DNA of 64,000 nt from Pseudomonas vlassakiae (GTDB lineage: Bacteria; Pseudomonadota; Gammaproteobacteria; Pseudomonadales; Pseudomonadaceae). Under the pieces are notes generated by a model. The model was not told the origin of the DNA, did not search any database, and was given only the letters and a program-made list of their open reading frames with translations. Shown piece by piece: positions 1-9,528 of the stretch; within the stretch, counting starts at the first letter, position 1; each line of letters starts with the position of its first letter. A program made the position numbers and the translations under genes. The DNA lies in NCBI RefSeq assembly GCF_014269035.2, contig NZ_JABWRP020000008.1, positions 1 to 64,000 on the forward strand, in the 5' to 3' direction.

Positions 1-133
1 CATATCGGCATGCGTGTCAGGGCCGCTAATCATTTGGATTGGGCACGGTTAGATTTTTGCTGCCACTGCTGTGCGTTCGTTGCGCCAGCCGGTAGTGAAT
101 CCCTGCCTCCACCAACATGACCGGAGCCCAGCC

Positions 134-3100
134 ATGTTGATGCGCGTCGTCCTCATCGCCCTGCGTCGCCCCTACACCTTCGTCGTCATGGCGTTGCTGC
201 TGCTGATCGGCGGAGTGCTGACCATGACCCGTACCCCAACAGACATCTTTCCCGAGATCCGCATTCCGGTGATCGCAATTGCCTGGCAGTACACCGGCCT
301 GCCGCCGGATGACATGGCCGGGCGCATTTCCACGGTGTTCCAGCGCACGCTGACCTCGACGGTCAACGACATCGAGCACATCGAGGCCAATACCTATCCG
401 GGCATCAGCATCGTCAAGATCTTCTTCCAGCCGGGCGTGAACATCGCCGTAGCCAATGCTCAGGTCACTGCGGTGTCCCAGGTAGCGCTGCGGCAGATGC
501 CGGCGGGCATCCAGCCGCCGCTGATCCTCAACTACAACGCCGCCACGGTGCCCATCGTGCAGCTGGCGCTGGCCGGCAAGGGCCTGAGCGAGCAGAACCT
601 GTTCGACCTGGCGATGAACACCGTGCGCACTCAGCTGATCACCGTGCCCGGCGCGGTGATCCCGTTGCCCTACGGTGGCAAGCAGCGCCAGGTGCAGATC
701 GACGTGCGCCAGGAGGCGCTGCAGGCCCGTGGCCTGTCCGCCCAGGACATCTCCGCCGCGTTGGCGGCACACAACGTGCTTACGCCGATCGGTACGCAGA
801 AGATCGACGAGCTGGAGTACACCCTCAAGCTCAACAGCGCACCGTCGCTGATCGACGACATCGCCCGGTTGCCGGTCAAGGTGGTCGATGGCGCCACCAT
901 CTACCTCGGTGACGTGGCGGACGTGCGCGACGGCAGCGCGCCGCAGAGCAACATCGTGCATGTCGATGGCGGTCGTTCGGTGTTGATGTCGGTGCTCAAG
1001 AACGGCTCGGCTTCGACCCTGGCGATCGTCGACGGCATCCGCCAGAAGCTCGACGACATGCGCGATGCGCTGCCGGAGGCGCTCAACGTGGTGCCGATCA
1101 ACGACCAGTCGGTGTTCGTCCGCGCCGCGGTCAAGGGCGTGGTACTGGAAGGCGCCATCGCCGCCGCGCTGACCAGTGTGATGATCCTGCTGTTCCTCGG
1201 CAGCTGGCGCTCGACGGTGATCATCGCGGTGTCCATTCCGCTGTCGATCATGGGCTCGATCATCGCCCTGGCGGCCATCGGTGAAACCCTCAACCTGATG
1301 ACCCTGGGCGGCCTGGCGCTGGCCATCGGCATCTTGGTGGACGACGCCACGGTGACCATCGAGAACGTCAACTGGCACTTGGAGCAGGGCAAGGACGTGG
1401 AGTCGGCGATCATCGACGGCGCCCAACAGATCGTCACGCCGGCTTTCGTCTCGCTGCTGTGCATCTGCATCGCCTTCGTGCCGATGTTCTTCCTCGAAGG
1501 CGTGTCGAGTTTCCTCTTCGTGCCGATGGCCGAGGCGGTGATCTTCGCCATGGTCTGCTCCTTCATCCTCTCGCGCACCCTGGTGCCGACCCTGGCCAAC
1601 TATCTGCTCAAGCCGCACAACGAAGCGGGGCACGACAGCGAGTCACGCAACCCGCTGGTGCGCTTCCAGCGTCGTTTCGAGCAGCGTTTCGAATGCCTGC
1701 GCGCCGGCTATTGCGGCGTGCTGGAGCGAGCCCTGGCACGGCGCAAGGCATTTTTGGTGGGCTTCATGGCGGTGGTGCTGCTGTCGTTCGGCCTAGTGCC
1801 GTTTCTCGGCAGCAACTTCTTCCCCTCGGTGGACTCCGGCCAGGTGCTGATGCATGTGCGCGTGCCGGTGGGCACGCGGGTCGAGGAGACCGCCAGCCGC
1901 TTCGCACGCATCGAGGATGCGATTCGCCAGGTGATTCCGGCCGAGGAGATCGAGACGCTGGTGGACAACATCGGCCTGCCGCCGAGCCCGACCAACACCA
2001 CCTACAACAACACCGGGGTGATGGGTTCGCAGGACGGCGACTTCCAGATCGCCCTGCGCGACGGTCATGCGCCCACCGCCGAGTACGTGCGCCGGCTGCG
2101 TGAGGTGCTGCCCGAGCAGTTCCCAGACACCACTTTCTCCTTCCCACCGGCGGACATCGTCAGCCAGATCCTCAACTTCGGCGCGCCGGCGCCCATCGAC
2201 ATCCAGGTGCGTGGCGCCAACATCGAGGGCAACTTCGCCTATGCCCGCCAACTGCTCAAACGCATCCGCGCCATTCCCGGCGTGGTCGATGCGCGCATCC
2301 AGCAGTCGGACAAGGCGCCAGTGTTCGACGTGGCGCTGGACCGCACCCAGGCCCAGCAGCTGGGGCTGACCACCCGTGACGTGACCAACAGCCTGGTGGT
2401 GAATCTCGCCGGCAGCAGCCAGGTGGCACCGACTCACTGGCTCAACCCGAGCAACGGCGTGAGCTATCCCATCGTCATCCAGGCGCCGCAGTACCAGCTC
2501 GATTCGCTGTCGGCGCTGGCCAACCTGCCGGTGGGCAATGGCGACAATGCCGCTGAAACCACCCTGGGCGGCGTGGCCAGCTTCCAGCGCAACCTCGGCA
2601 ACGCGCTGGTCAGCCAGTACAACATCCAGCCGATGGTGCAGATCCACGCCGCCACCCAGGACCGTGACTTGGCGGCGGTAGCCGCCGACATTCGTCAGGT
2701 GCTGGCCGAGACCACCGGAGAGGTTCCGCGTGGTTCCGCGGTGCACCTCATGGGGCAGGTGGAAACTATGGAGAAGGCCTTCTCCGGCCTGCTGTTGGGC
2801 CTGCTCGGCGCCATCGTGCTGATCTACCTGCTGATCGTGGTCAACTTCCAGTCCTGGCTCGACCCTGCGGTGATCGTCTCGGCATTGTCGGCGGCGCTGG
2901 CAGGTATCGTCTGGATGCTGTTCGCCACCGATACCACGCTGTCGGTGCCGGCGCTGACCGGGGCGATCATGTGTATGGGCGTGGCCACCGCCAACAGCGT
3001 GCTGGTGATCAGCTTCGCCCGCGAGCGCCTGGCGGAGCTGGGCGACGCCACCGCCGCCGCGCTGGAGGCCGGCTTCGTGCGCTTCCGTCCGGTATTGATG

Positions 3101-3316
3101 ACGGCCCTGGCCATGATCATCGGCATGCTGCCGATGGCTCTCGGCGTGGGTGAGGGCGGCGAGCAGAACGCGCCGCTCGGCCGCGCGGTGATCGGCGGCC
3201 TGCTGTTCGCCACCTTCGCCACCCTGGTGTTCGTGCCGGTGCTGTTCAGCCTGGTGCACGGCCGTACCTCTTCCCGCGCCGCTGCCGCTGCGCAACCGAC
3301 TCTCGGAGTGTCCTGA
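134..3316 (+). CDS. RND-family efflux permease (AcrB/HAE1 type)
   Basis: Proton-driven inner-membrane pump of 1060 aa, the usual RND size. An N-terminal membrane segment is followed by the typical PTDIFPEI porter-domain entry. Membrane segment 4 carries the paired proton-relay aspartates in ILVDDATVTIENV (about D403/D404). A second porter loop and a six-helix C-terminal block ending near VFVPVLFSLVHG complete the fold. The ATG at 134 is preferred over an in-frame start at 71 because CGGAG lies just before it and the protein then begins directly at the membrane helix. The adaptor gene follows after one base. Permease before adaptor is the reverse of most mex operons, and no outer-membrane channel is present. 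Substrate is unknown. Confidence 0.95.
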   Translation: MLMRVVLIALRRPYTFVVMALLLLIGGVLTMTRTPTDIFPEIRIPVIAIAWQYTGLPPDDMAGRISTVFQRTLTSTVNDIEHIEANTYPGISIVKIFFQPGVNIAVANAQVTAVSQVALRQMPAGIQPPLILNYNAATVPIVQLALAGKGLSEQNLFDLAMNTVRTQLITVPGAVIPLPYGGKQRQVQIDVRQEALQARGLSAQDISAALAAHNVLTPIGTQKIDELEYTLKLNSAPSLIDDIARLPVKVVDGATIYLGDVADVRDGSAPQSNIVHVDGGRSVLMSVLKNGSASTLAIVDGIRQKLDDMRDALPEALNVVPINDQSVFVRAAVKGVVLEGAIAAALTSVMILLFLGSWRSTVIIAVSIPLSIMGSIIALAAIGETLNLMTLGGLALAIGILVDDATVTIENVNWHLEQGKDVESAIIDGAQQIVTPAFVSLLCICIAFVPMFFLEGVSSFLFVPMAEAVIFAMVCSFILSRTLVPTLANYLLKPHNEAGHDSESRNPLVRFQRRFEQRFECLRAGYCGVLERALARRKAFLVGFMAVVLLSFGLVPFLGSNFFPSVDSGQVLMHVRVPVGTRVEETASRFARIEDAIRQVIPAEEIETLVDNIGLPPSPTNTTYNNTGVMGSQDGDFQIALRDGHAPTAEYVRRLREVLPEQFPDTTFSFPPADIVSQILNFGAPAPIDIQVRGANIEGNFAYARQLLKRIRAIPGVVDARIQQSDKAPVFDVALDRTQAQQLGLTTRDVTNSLVVNLAGSSQVAPTHWLNPSNGVSYPIVIQAPQYQLDSLSALANLPVGNGDNAAETTLGGVASFQRNLGNALVSQYNIQPMVQIHAATQDRDLAAVAADIRQVLAETTGEVPRGSAVHLMGQVETMEKAFSGLLLGLLGAIVLIYLLIVVNFQSWLDPAVIVSALSAALAGIVWMLFATDTTLSVPALTGAIMCMGVATANSVLVISFARERLAELGDATAAALEAGFVRFRPVLMTALAMIIGMLPMALGVGEGGEQNAPLGRAVIGGLLFATFATLVFVPVLFSLVHGRTSSRAAAAAQPTLGVS

Positions 3317-3317
3317 C

Positions 3318-4454
3318 ATGACTAGCCAATCCCCCATTCGCCGCCACCTGCCGCTGCTCGGCCTGTTCGTGCTGGCCGTGGCCATCGTGGTTGGCGGCCT
3401 GAGCACGCGCTGTAGCCGCGCCGAGCAATTGCGCGACAGCGCCGCCCAGCAGAGCGTGCGCGCCGTGGCGTTGGTCGCGCCAACGCCAATCAGCGCTCAG
3501 ACCATGGAGTTACCAGGGCGCATCGAGGCCTGGTCGCGGGCGCCGATCTATGCACGGGTCAGCGGTTATCTGAAGTCCTGGCAGGTCGATATCGGCCAGC
3601 CGGTCAAGGCTGGGCAGGCGCTCGCCGAGATCGAGACTCCCGATCTCGACCAGGAGCTTCTGCAGGCCCGCGCCGAGCTGGAGCGGGCGCGCACCGACGC
3701 GAACCTGGCCGACATCACCGCGCGGCGCTGGCAGTCGCTGCTCAACAGCAACGCGGTGTCGCGTCAGGAGGTCGAGGAGCGCACCGCCGACCAGGCGGCC
3801 AAGCGTTCGGCGGTGAATGCCGCGCAGGCCAATGTCGAGCGGGTGCAGGCGCTGCAGCAGTTCAAGCACCTGGAGGCGCCGTTCACCGGCATCGTCACCG
3901 CACGCAATACCGATGTGGGCTCGCTGATCAATGTCGGTATGACCCCCGGTAGCGAGCTGTTCGTGGTGTCTGACGTGAGCCGCCTGCGTGTGTATGTGAA
4001 TGTGCCGCAGCGCATGGTCGCCGGCCTGCAGGCTGGCAATCGAGCCCAGCTGCGGGTGCCGGAACGGCCGGGCAAGGCGTATACCGCCACCGTGCAATCG
4101 CTGGCCCAGGCCATCGACGCCGGTTCCGGCACCATGCGCATACAGCTGTCGGTGGACAATGCCGCTGGTGAGCTGTTGCCCGGCGCCTATGCCACGGTGC
4201 AGTTCGACGCTGCCCAGGGGCAGGCGGCACTGGGATTGCCGCCCAGCGCGCTGATCATCGACAAGCGGGGCGTGCAGATCGCCACGCTGGATGCCGAGGG
4301 CAAGGCACGCCTCAAGCAAGTCACCATCGCCCGCGACCTGGGCAACATGGTGGCTCTGGCCGAGGGGCTTGCCGAATCGGATCGGGTGATCGACAGCCCG
4401 CCGGATGGCATCGCCAATGGCGATGCGCTGCGAGTGGCCGAGCAGCAGCCCTGA
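3318..4454 (+). CDS. RND efflux periplasmic adaptor (HlyD/MFP)
   Basis: Membrane-fusion adaptor of 378 aa that should link the upstream permease to an outer-membrane channel. A signal-anchor helix spans about residues 13-30. Then come the lipoyl/barrel-sandwich half (VSGYLKSWQVDIGQPVKAGQ), an alpha-hairpin with coiled-coil character (LQARAELERARTD, then AANVERVQALQQF-like sequence), the second lipoyl half (APFTGIVTARNTDVGSLI) and a beta-barrel. One base separates it from the permease stop, so they are co-transcribed. The downstream LysR gene is the nearest candidate regulator, but that link is inference. A TolC-like partner must be encoded elsewhere. Confidence 0.93.
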   Translation: MTSQSPIRRHLPLLGLFVLAVAIVVGGLSTRCSRAEQLRDSAAQQSVRAVALVAPTPISAQTMELPGRIEAWSRAPIYARVSGYLKSWQVDIGQPVKAGQALAEIETPDLDQELLQARAELERARTDANLADITARRWQSLLNSNAVSRQEVEERTADQAAKRSAVNAAQANVERVQALQQFKHLEAPFTGIVTARNTDVGSLINVGMTPGSELFVVSDVSRLRVYVNVPQRMVAGLQAGNRAQLRVPERPGKAYTATVQSLAQAIDAGSGTMRIQLSVDNAAGELLPGAYATVQFDAAQGQAALGLPPSALIIDKRGVQIATLDAEGKARLKQVTIARDLGNMVALAEGLAESDRVIDSPPDGIANGDALRVAEQQP

Positions 4455-4585
4455 ACGCAGGTCCTGTCCGACATACCCTGTTGCCACTGACCAAGTCATC
4501 CGCTTGGCTTTGAGTGGGGCAAAGGGTGCATCGGAGTGGCGGTGGAGGCATTATCTGCCGCATTCCATTGGACAAGGATCGCAGC

Positions 4586-5482
4586 ATGCCGCGTGAGAAC
4601 TACAATGACCTGATGGCCTTCGTCGTCGTGGCCCGGGAAGGCAGTTTCACCCGCGCAGCCGCCCAGCTGGGTGTCTCGCAGTCAGCTCTGAGCCACACCA
4701 TTCGTGGCCTCGAAGCACGTCTTGACCTGCGTTTGTTGACCCGCACCACGCGCAGCGTTTCGCCCACCGATGCAGGCGACCGCCTGCTGCAAACCCTGGC
4801 GCCGCGCTTCGAGGAGATCGAGGCCGAGCTGGCCGAACTGAAGAGCCTGCGCGGCGAGCCGGTCGGCAGCCTGCGCCTGACTGCCGCCGAGCACGCGGCC
4901 AACACCGTGCTGTGGCCGGCGCTGGAAAAACTGCTGCCGCAGTATCCGGGGATCAAGGTCGAGATCACCATCGACTACGGCCTGACCGATATCGTCGCCC
5001 AGCGTTTCGACGCCGGCGTGCGCCTAGGCGACCAGGTGGCCAAGGACATGATCGCCGTGCGCATCGCCCCGGACATGCGCATGGCGGTGGTCGCCTCGCC
5101 GGCCTACCTGGCAGGGCGCGCGGCACCGACCACTCCGCAGGAACTGGCCGAGCACGACTGCCTCAACCTGCGCCTGCCGACCCACGGTGGCCTGATGGCC
5201 TGGGAGCTGGAGAAGGACGGCCGCGAGCACAAGGTACGCGTCGACGGCCAGCTCACCTTCAACAACAGCACGCAGATTCTCAAGGCCGCGCTGGCCGGTT
5301 TCGGCCTGGCTTACCTGCCCAGCGACCTGGTCACCGAGCATGTCGCCGAAGGCCGCCTGGTAGCCGTGATGGAGGACTGGTGCCCGAGCTTTCCCGGCTA
5401 TCACCTGTACTACCCCAGCCGCCGGCAATCCTCCAAGGCCATGGCGGTGCTGATCGAGGCACTGCGTTACCGCCGCGATTGA
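4586..5482 (+). CDS. LysR-family transcriptional regulator
   Basis: 298 aa. The N-terminal winged helix-turn-helix (residues about 5-65, GSFTRAAAQLGVSQSALSHTIRGLE) is followed by a periplasmic-binding-like effector domain. The ATG at 4586 is chosen because AAGGA precedes it at good spacing and LysR proteins begin this way; an upstream in-frame ATG at 4514 would add an unrelated basic tail. It lies between the RND genes and the SDR-cupin-alcohol dehydrogenase set, all on the same strand, and may control either. The sequence resembles the DsdC/AaeR-type LysR proteins that often sit beside SDR and cupin genes. Effector not predictable. Confidence 0.93.
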   Translation: MPRENYNDLMAFVVVAREGSFTRAAAQLGVSQSALSHTIRGLEARLDLRLLTRTTRSVSPTDAGDRLLQTLAPRFEEIEAELAELKSLRGEPVGSLRLTAAEHAANTVLWPALEKLLPQYPGIKVEITIDYGLTDIVAQRFDAGVRLGDQVAKDMIAVRIAPDMRMAVVASPAYLAGRAAPTTPQELAEHDCLNLRLPTHGGLMAWELEKDGREHKVRVDGQLTFNNSTQILKAALAGFGLAYLPSDLVTEHVAEGRLVAVMEDWCPSFPGYHLYYPSRRQSSKAMAVLIEALRYRRD

Positions 5483-5488
5483 TGAGCA

Positions 5489-5532
5489 GAGCTCATGGCT
5501 CCAAGCGTTTTTTACCCTCTAATCATGAGCTC
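5489..5532 (+). promoter_or_regulatory. inverted GAGCTCAT / ATGAGCTC pair, possible operator
   Basis: GAGCTCAT (5489-5496) and its reverse complement ATGAGCTC (5525-5532) flank 28 bases in the 128-base gap between the LysR gene and the SDR gene. The pair could be a binding site for the LysR regulator or a chance hairpin. There is no T-run directly after the second arm, so a terminator is less likely. Confidence 0.3.
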
Positions 5533-5610
5533 GATCTGCCCCTAAAGTGGTTCCCATGCCCTGGCGCTGCCCGCAGCACCAGCGAATCGAGATCGACAGA
5601 GGACAAGCAG

Positions 5611-6453
5611 ATGAACCCACGTACCTGGCTTATTACTGGCATCAGTAGCGGTTTCGGCCGCGAGTTGAGCGAGCAACTGCTGGCCCGTGGCGACCGCGTG
5701 CTGGGCACCGTGCGCGACACCGCCAAGGTCGTTGATCTGATTACGCGCTATCCCGAGACACTCAGCGTCGAGCAACTGGACGTCACCGACGTGCCCGCCG
5801 TGCGCCGGGTGGTGGAGGGCGCCTTCGCCCGCTTCGGGCGCATCGACGTGCTGATCAGCAATGCCGGCTACGGCCTGTTCGGCGCCGCCGAGGAGCTGAG
5901 CGACGAGCAGATCGAGCGCATGATCGCCACCAACCTGACCGGCTCGATCCAGCTGATCCGCGCCGCGCTGCCGCATCTGCGTGCCCAGGGCGGCGGCCGG
6001 GTGATCCAGATTTCCTCCTACGGCGGCCAGGTCGCCTTCGCTGGTAACTCGCTGTACCACGCGACCAAGTGGGGCATCGAGGGCTTCGTCGAGTCGGTGG
6101 CCCAGGAAGTGGCACCATTCGGCATCGGCATGACCATCGTCGAGCCGGGCGGTGCGCGCACCGAGTTCCGCTACGGCAGCGCCCAGGTCGCCGAGCTGAT
6201 GCCGGAATACGACGCCACGCCGGCGCATGCCTTCCTGCGCATGCTCGATCCGGATAACGGCCTGGCGCCCGGCGACCCCGCCCGCATGGCCGCGCGCATC
6301 ATAGAAAGCGTGGAGATCGAACCCGCGCCACTGCGCATGGTGCTTGGCGCGCAGGCGCTGCAGAGCACGCTGGAGACCTTGCGCAAGCGCGTCGCCGACT
6401 TCGAGACACAGACGGAACTGGCGGCTTCCACCGATTTTCCTGCGGGAGAGTGA
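5611..6453 (+). CDS. short-chain dehydrogenase/reductase, classical type
   Basis: 280-aa NAD(P)-dependent oxidoreductase. The Rossmann motif is [10 protein letters not shown] (about residues 9-18). It also has the NNAG-equivalent SNAGYG, catalytic Ser in ISSYGG and YHATK as the YxxxK pair, followed by the PG motif [10 protein letters not shown]. The ATG at 5611 follows AGAGGAC. An in-frame extension reaches far upstream into the LysR gene but it is an overlapping shadow without SDR homology. Four bases separate its stop from the cupin gene, so the two are probably co-transcribed. Substrate unknown. Confidence 0.93.
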   Translation: MNPRTWLITGISSGFGRELSEQLLARGDRVLGTVRDTAKVVDLITRYPETLSVEQLDVTDVPAVRRVVEGAFARFGRIDVLISNAGYGLFGAAEELSDEQIERMIATNLTGSIQLIRAALPHLRAQGGGRVIQISSYGGQVAFAGNSLYHATKWGIEGFVESVAQEVAPFGIGMTIVEPGGARTEFRYGSAQVAELMPEYDATPAHAFLRMLDPDNGLAPGDPARMAARIIESVEIEPAPLRMVLGAQALQSTLETLRKRVADFETQTELAASTDFPAGE

Positions 6454-6457
6454 GGCG

Positions 6458-6928
6458 ATGAAAAATCCTTTGATGGTGGCCGCACTGCTGGCCGCCCCAC
6501 TGGCCTTGGCCGAGGAGCTTCCCATGATCGAGATCAACCGCGTCGGCTCGCAGCCGTCCCAGGTCGGTTCGGACCAGTATTTCACCGGCACGGTGCGGGT
6601 CGACTCACCGTTCCAGGGCTCGGCACCGGCACGCATCGGCGGCGCCACCGTCACCTTCGAGCCAGGCGCCCGCACCGCCTGGCACACCCATCCGCTCGGC
6701 CAGACGCTGATCGTCACCACCGGCGTCGGCCTGGTGCAGCAATGGGGCGAGCCCGTGCAGCAGATTCGCCCCGGTGACGTGGTGTGGATTCCGCCGGGTG
6801 CCAAGCACTGGCACGGCGCCACGGCAGAAACTGCGATGAGCCACATCGCCATTGCCGAAGCCCAGGACGGTAAGGTAGTCGACTGGCTGGAGCAGGTCAG
6901 CGATGCGCAGTACCAGAGCGGTGAGTGA
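6458..6928 (+). CDS. secreted cupin-domain protein
   Basis: 156 aa. A signal peptide ([20 protein letters not shown]) suggests export to the periplasm. The rest is a single RmlC-type cupin barrel: motif 1 contains [14 protein letters not shown] and motif 2 contains [17 protein letters not shown], giving the expected histidine metal ligands. Similar proteins are annotated as carboxymuconolactone-decarboxylase-associated or quercetin-dioxygenase-like cupins. The start at 6458 follows GGGAGAGTGAGG. It lies 4 bp after the SDR and ahead of the alcohol dehydrogenase. Enzymatic activity is not demonstrable from sequence. Confidence 0.88.
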   Translation: MKNPLMVAALLAAPLALAEELPMIEINRVGSQPSQVGSDQYFTGTVRVDSPFQGSAPARIGGATVTFEPGARTAWHTHPLGQTLIVTTGVGLVQQWGEPVQQIRPGDVVWIPPGAKHWHGATAETAMSHIAIAEAQDGKVVDWLEQVSDAQYQSGE

Positions 6929-6994
6929 GTAGCTTCAGTCGTCTGAGCTCACCGTTCTACTAATCATCCTTTCAGCTCCACGGAGACCACAGCT

Positions 6995-8011
6995 ATGTTG
7001 GGAACCAAGCTCTATGCCCCCGGTGATGTGCGCATCGAAGAGATGCCCGAGCCGACGATCCTCAAACCGACCGACGCCATCATCAAGCTCGCCGCCACCT
7101 GCGTCTGTGGCTCTGACCTGTGGCCCTATCGTGGGCTCAATCAGGTGGAAGCTCCGCTGAACATGGGCCACGAATACTGCGGCACGGTGGTCGAAGTCGG
7201 CAGCGCTGTTACCTCGGTGAAGCCAGGGCAATTTGTGGTCGGCTCGTTCTGCCTGTCGGACAACACCTGCCCGCATTGCCGCTTCGGCTTCCAGTCGTCG
7301 TGCATGCAGCGCGAGTTCATGACCGGCGCGCAGGCAGAGTACGCCCGCGTACAGCTGGCCGATGGTACCCTGGTGGCGCTCGACGAGCAGCCCGTTGCTG
7401 ATTTGATCCCCAGCCTGCTGGCGGCTTCTGATGTGCTCGGCACCGGCTGGTATGCCGCCGACGCGGCCCGCGTACAGCCGGGTTGCACGGCGGTGGTGGT
7501 CGGTGACGGCGCGGTCGGCCTGATGGGTGTGCTGGCGGCCAAGCAGATGGGCGCCGAACGCATCATTGCGATGAGCCGACACAAGGCGCGCCAGGACCTG
7601 GCGCTGGAGTACGGCGCGACCGACATCGTGGCGGCCCGTGGTGATGAGGGTATCGCCAAGATCAAGCAGCTCACCAACCAGATCGGTGCCGATGCGGTGC
7701 TCGAATGTGTCGGCACCGCCGACTCGATGAAGCAGGCGCTGGCCGTGGCGCGCCCGGGCTCGATGATCGGCTATGTCGGCGTGCCACACGGCGTGCAGTT
7801 CGACGGCCAGAAGCTGTTCTTCACCCAGGCCGGCATGCTCGGCGGCCCCGCGCCGGTGCGGCGCTTCCTGCCGCATCTGCTGGATCTGATCCTGTCGCGC
7901 AAGATCAACCCCGGCAAGGTCTTCGATCTGACGGTGCCGCTCAGCGATGTGGCTGAGGGCTACAAGGCGATGGACGAGCGCCGGGCAATCAAGACGCTGT
8001 TGCAAGTCTGA
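6995..8011 (+). CDS. zinc-dependent alcohol dehydrogenase family protein
   Basis: 338-aa medium-chain dehydrogenase. Catalytic zinc motifs are CVCGSDLWPYRG and GHEYCGTVVEVGS. The structural-zinc region is abbreviated (CPHCRFGFQSSC). The nucleotide fold includes VVGDGAVGLMGVLAAKQMGA. GGAGACC precedes the ATG. It closes the same-strand set LysR-SDR-cupin-ADH, a combination often controlled by the LysR member. Substrate is unknown. Confidence 0.93.
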   Translation: MLGTKLYAPGDVRIEEMPEPTILKPTDAIIKLAATCVCGSDLWPYRGLNQVEAPLNMGHEYCGTVVEVGSAVTSVKPGQFVVGSFCLSDNTCPHCRFGFQSSCMQREFMTGAQAEYARVQLADGTLVALDEQPVADLIPSLLAASDVLGTGWYAADAARVQPGCTAVVVGDGAVGLMGVLAAKQMGAERIIAMSRHKARQDLALEYGATDIVAARGDEGIAKIKQLTNQIGADAVLECVGTADSMKQALAVARPGSMIGYVGVPHGVQFDGQKLFFTQAGMLGGPAPVRRFLPHLLDLILSRKINPGKVFDLTVPLSDVAEGYKAMDERRAIKTLLQV

Positions 8012-8104
8012 GCGCTTCTCAGGGCTCAATATGACCCAACGCGTTGATCAGGTGATGATCGAGTTGATGGGCTAACGCAGATGACTACACATAACTGAAC
8101 GCTA

Positions 8105-8212
8105 TTGGCCGATTTCCGCCCTTCTCGAACGTCGGCTATGGGTCGAAATCGGCCGTTGGTGAGCGGCTGCTTCCGACCCGAAGCTGCCGTTCACGAAGGG
8201 CAGAAATCGGCA
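8105..8212 (+). repeat. CTATGGGTCG-type intergenic repeat, copy A
   Basis: The stretch holds a core CGTCGGCTATGGGTCGAAAT at 8130-8149, plus an inverted partner (GCTGCTTCCGACCCGAAGC) a few tens of bases on. The same core recurs, degenerate, at 8772-8798 (inverted) and 11752-11779. The 320-base gap 8012-8332 holds only this repeat and a very short open frame (8031-8074) that I do not call. Confidence 0.6.
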
Positions 8213-8332
8213 AGGAGCGGCCACACAATTCGCAGCCATCCCGGTAATGACTCTGCGCGGCCACCTCAATGTAGGTATGCTTGCGATCCAGTCCGAACTC
8301 ATCGGCTCGGCACGTACACAGGAGGAGATGAG

Positions 8333-8686
8333 ATGTACGGCTTTGCCAAGGATCTGAAGATCGAAGGTATCCTAGGAGAGGAAATACGGCAGATTCGCAT
8401 GGGGCGATACGACGTTCAGTTGCTATTTGGCTCAGGCAGCTGCATCGCTGTCCAGAGCCTGATAGAGGTATTTCATGGCGACGAGCTAATTGCAACTTGG
8501 GATGAAGACGTCAATTGGACTAGCAGTAATTTCCAAAGGCTCCTGAACGTCTCCGTGACCAGCTACAGCGTGATTGATGAGAGGGTGTTGGAGATCTGCC
8601 TAAGTGAAGAGTTCAGACTACGTCTGCACGATAACTCAGAGCAATTTGAAAGCGTGCAAATTTACCCTCAGCACATCGTTATCTAA
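8333..8686 (+). CDS. DUF6188-like hypothetical protein
   Basis: 117 aa, soluble, acidic, with no signal or membrane segment. The pattern of an N-terminal VQLLFGSGSCIAVQS strand pair and a C-terminal LEICLSEEFRLRLHDNSEQFE resembles DUF6188 family proteins; the assignment is from memory of the pattern. The start is the second ATG of GATGAGATG because GGAGGA at 8321-8326 is correctly spaced and the frame runs from there. It is clearly more AT-rich than its neighbours and lies alone between two copies of an intergenic repeat, so it was probably acquired. Such proteins often act as immunity-type partners in toxin loci, but no toxin gene is adjacent. Confidence 0.7.
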   Translation: MYGFAKDLKIEGILGEEIRQIRMGRYDVQLLFGSGSCIAVQSLIEVFHGDELIATWDEDVNWTSSNFQRLLNVSVTSYSVIDERVLEICLSEEFRLRLHDNSEQFESVQIYPQHIVI

Positions 8687-8728
8687 ATAGACCCACCATC
8701 AGGGTGGATAGCGCCAGCCCAAAAGGCA

Positions 8729-8805
8729 AGGCGTAGCGACGGTCCGCTTCGGGTAGAAAGCGGTCTAAGTGACCGGCTGCTTTCGACCCATAGCGGACAT
8801 TCCGG
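8729..8805 (-). repeat. CTATGGGTCG-type intergenic repeat, copy B (inverted)
   Basis: GGCTGCTTTCGACCCATAGC near 8776-8795 is the reverse complement of the repeat core seen at 8130 and 11752. It fills the gap between the DUF6188-like gene and the end of arsH. A small CCACC/GGTGG hairpin lies just upstream at 8693-8707. Confidence 0.6.
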
Positions 8806-8814
8806 GCATAGCGC

Positions 8815-9516
8815 TTAGATCGAGCGCTGGTTCACACGAGCAGATAGCTGCTCGGCGTTTTCCTTCCGCTCCGAATAGCGATCCACCAGGAATTCCTGGC
8901 GGTCACGCAGCAGCATGGTGAACTTCACTAGCTCCTCCATAACATCCACCACGCGGTCATAATACGGCGAAGGCTTCATCCGCCCAGAGTCGTCGAACTC
9001 CAGGTAGGCCTTGGGTACCGAGGACTGGTTCGGGATGGTAAACATCCGCATCCAGCGGCCAAGCACACGCAGCTGGTTGACGACGTTGAACGACTGCGAG
9101 CCGCCACATACCTGCATGACTGCCAAGGTCTTGCCTTGGGTGGGGCGAAGCGCACCCAGCGCCAGGGGAACCCAGTCGATCTGCGCCTTGAACACGGCAG
9201 ACATCGCTCCATGACGCTCAGGCGAGCACCAGACCTGGCCTTCCGACCACTGCACCAGATCACGCAGCTCTTGCACCTTCGGATGCTCCACCGGCACGTC
9301 GTCAGGTAGCGGCAGGCCAGAGGGATTGAAAATGCGAGTCTCGGCTCCGAAGTGCTCCAGCAGGCGCGCTGCTTCTTCGATCAGCAGGCGGCTGAACGAG
9401 CGCTCGCGAGTCGATCCGTATAGCAACAGAATGCGTGGTTTGTGCTCGCTGGAACGGGTTGCTGCTGGTGGCACATCGAACAGCGCGAGGTCGAGATTAG
9501 GCAATTGCTCGGACAT
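8815..9516 (-). CDS. arsH: ArsH, NADPH-dependent FMN reductase / organoarsenical oxidase
   Basis: 233-aa flavodoxin-like protein. The FMN-phosphate loop is [14 protein letters not shown] (residues about 30-43), followed by [18 protein letters not shown] and [10 protein letters not shown], all diagnostic of ArsH. ArsH proteins reduce flavins and oxidise trivalent methyl-arsenicals, giving resistance. It is the last gene of an arsRBCH operon, 12 bp after arsC. Cytoplasmic. Confidence 0.95.
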   Translation of the reverse strand: MSEQLPNLDLALFDVPPAATRSSEHKPRILLLYGSTRERSFSRLLIEEAARLLEHFGAETRIFNPSGLPLPDDVPVEHPKVQELRDLVQWSEGQVWCSPERHGAMSAVFKAQIDWVPLALGALRPTQGKTLAVMQVCGGSQSFNVVNQLRVLGRWMRMFTIPNQSSVPKAYLEFDDSGRMKPSPYYDRVVDVMEELVKFTMLLRDRQEFLVDRYSERKENAEQLSARVNQRSI

Positions 9517-9528
9517 GTTTGCTCCTGC

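Noticed and set aside
26..1633. Long minus-strand open frame opposite the RND permease, rich in His, Asp and Arg
   Set aside because: It is the antisense shadow of the permease; its composition (HRGVVHQDADGQRQ style) is typical of high-GC reverse frames.
4912..5610. In-frame extension upstream of the SDR
   Set aside because: It overlaps the LysR gene in another frame and has no SDR similarity; the ribosome site and Rossmann motif place the start at 5611.
8031..8074. Very short open frame (14 codons) after the alcohol dehydrogenase
   Set aside because: Too short, no ribosome site, not part of a recognisable leader.
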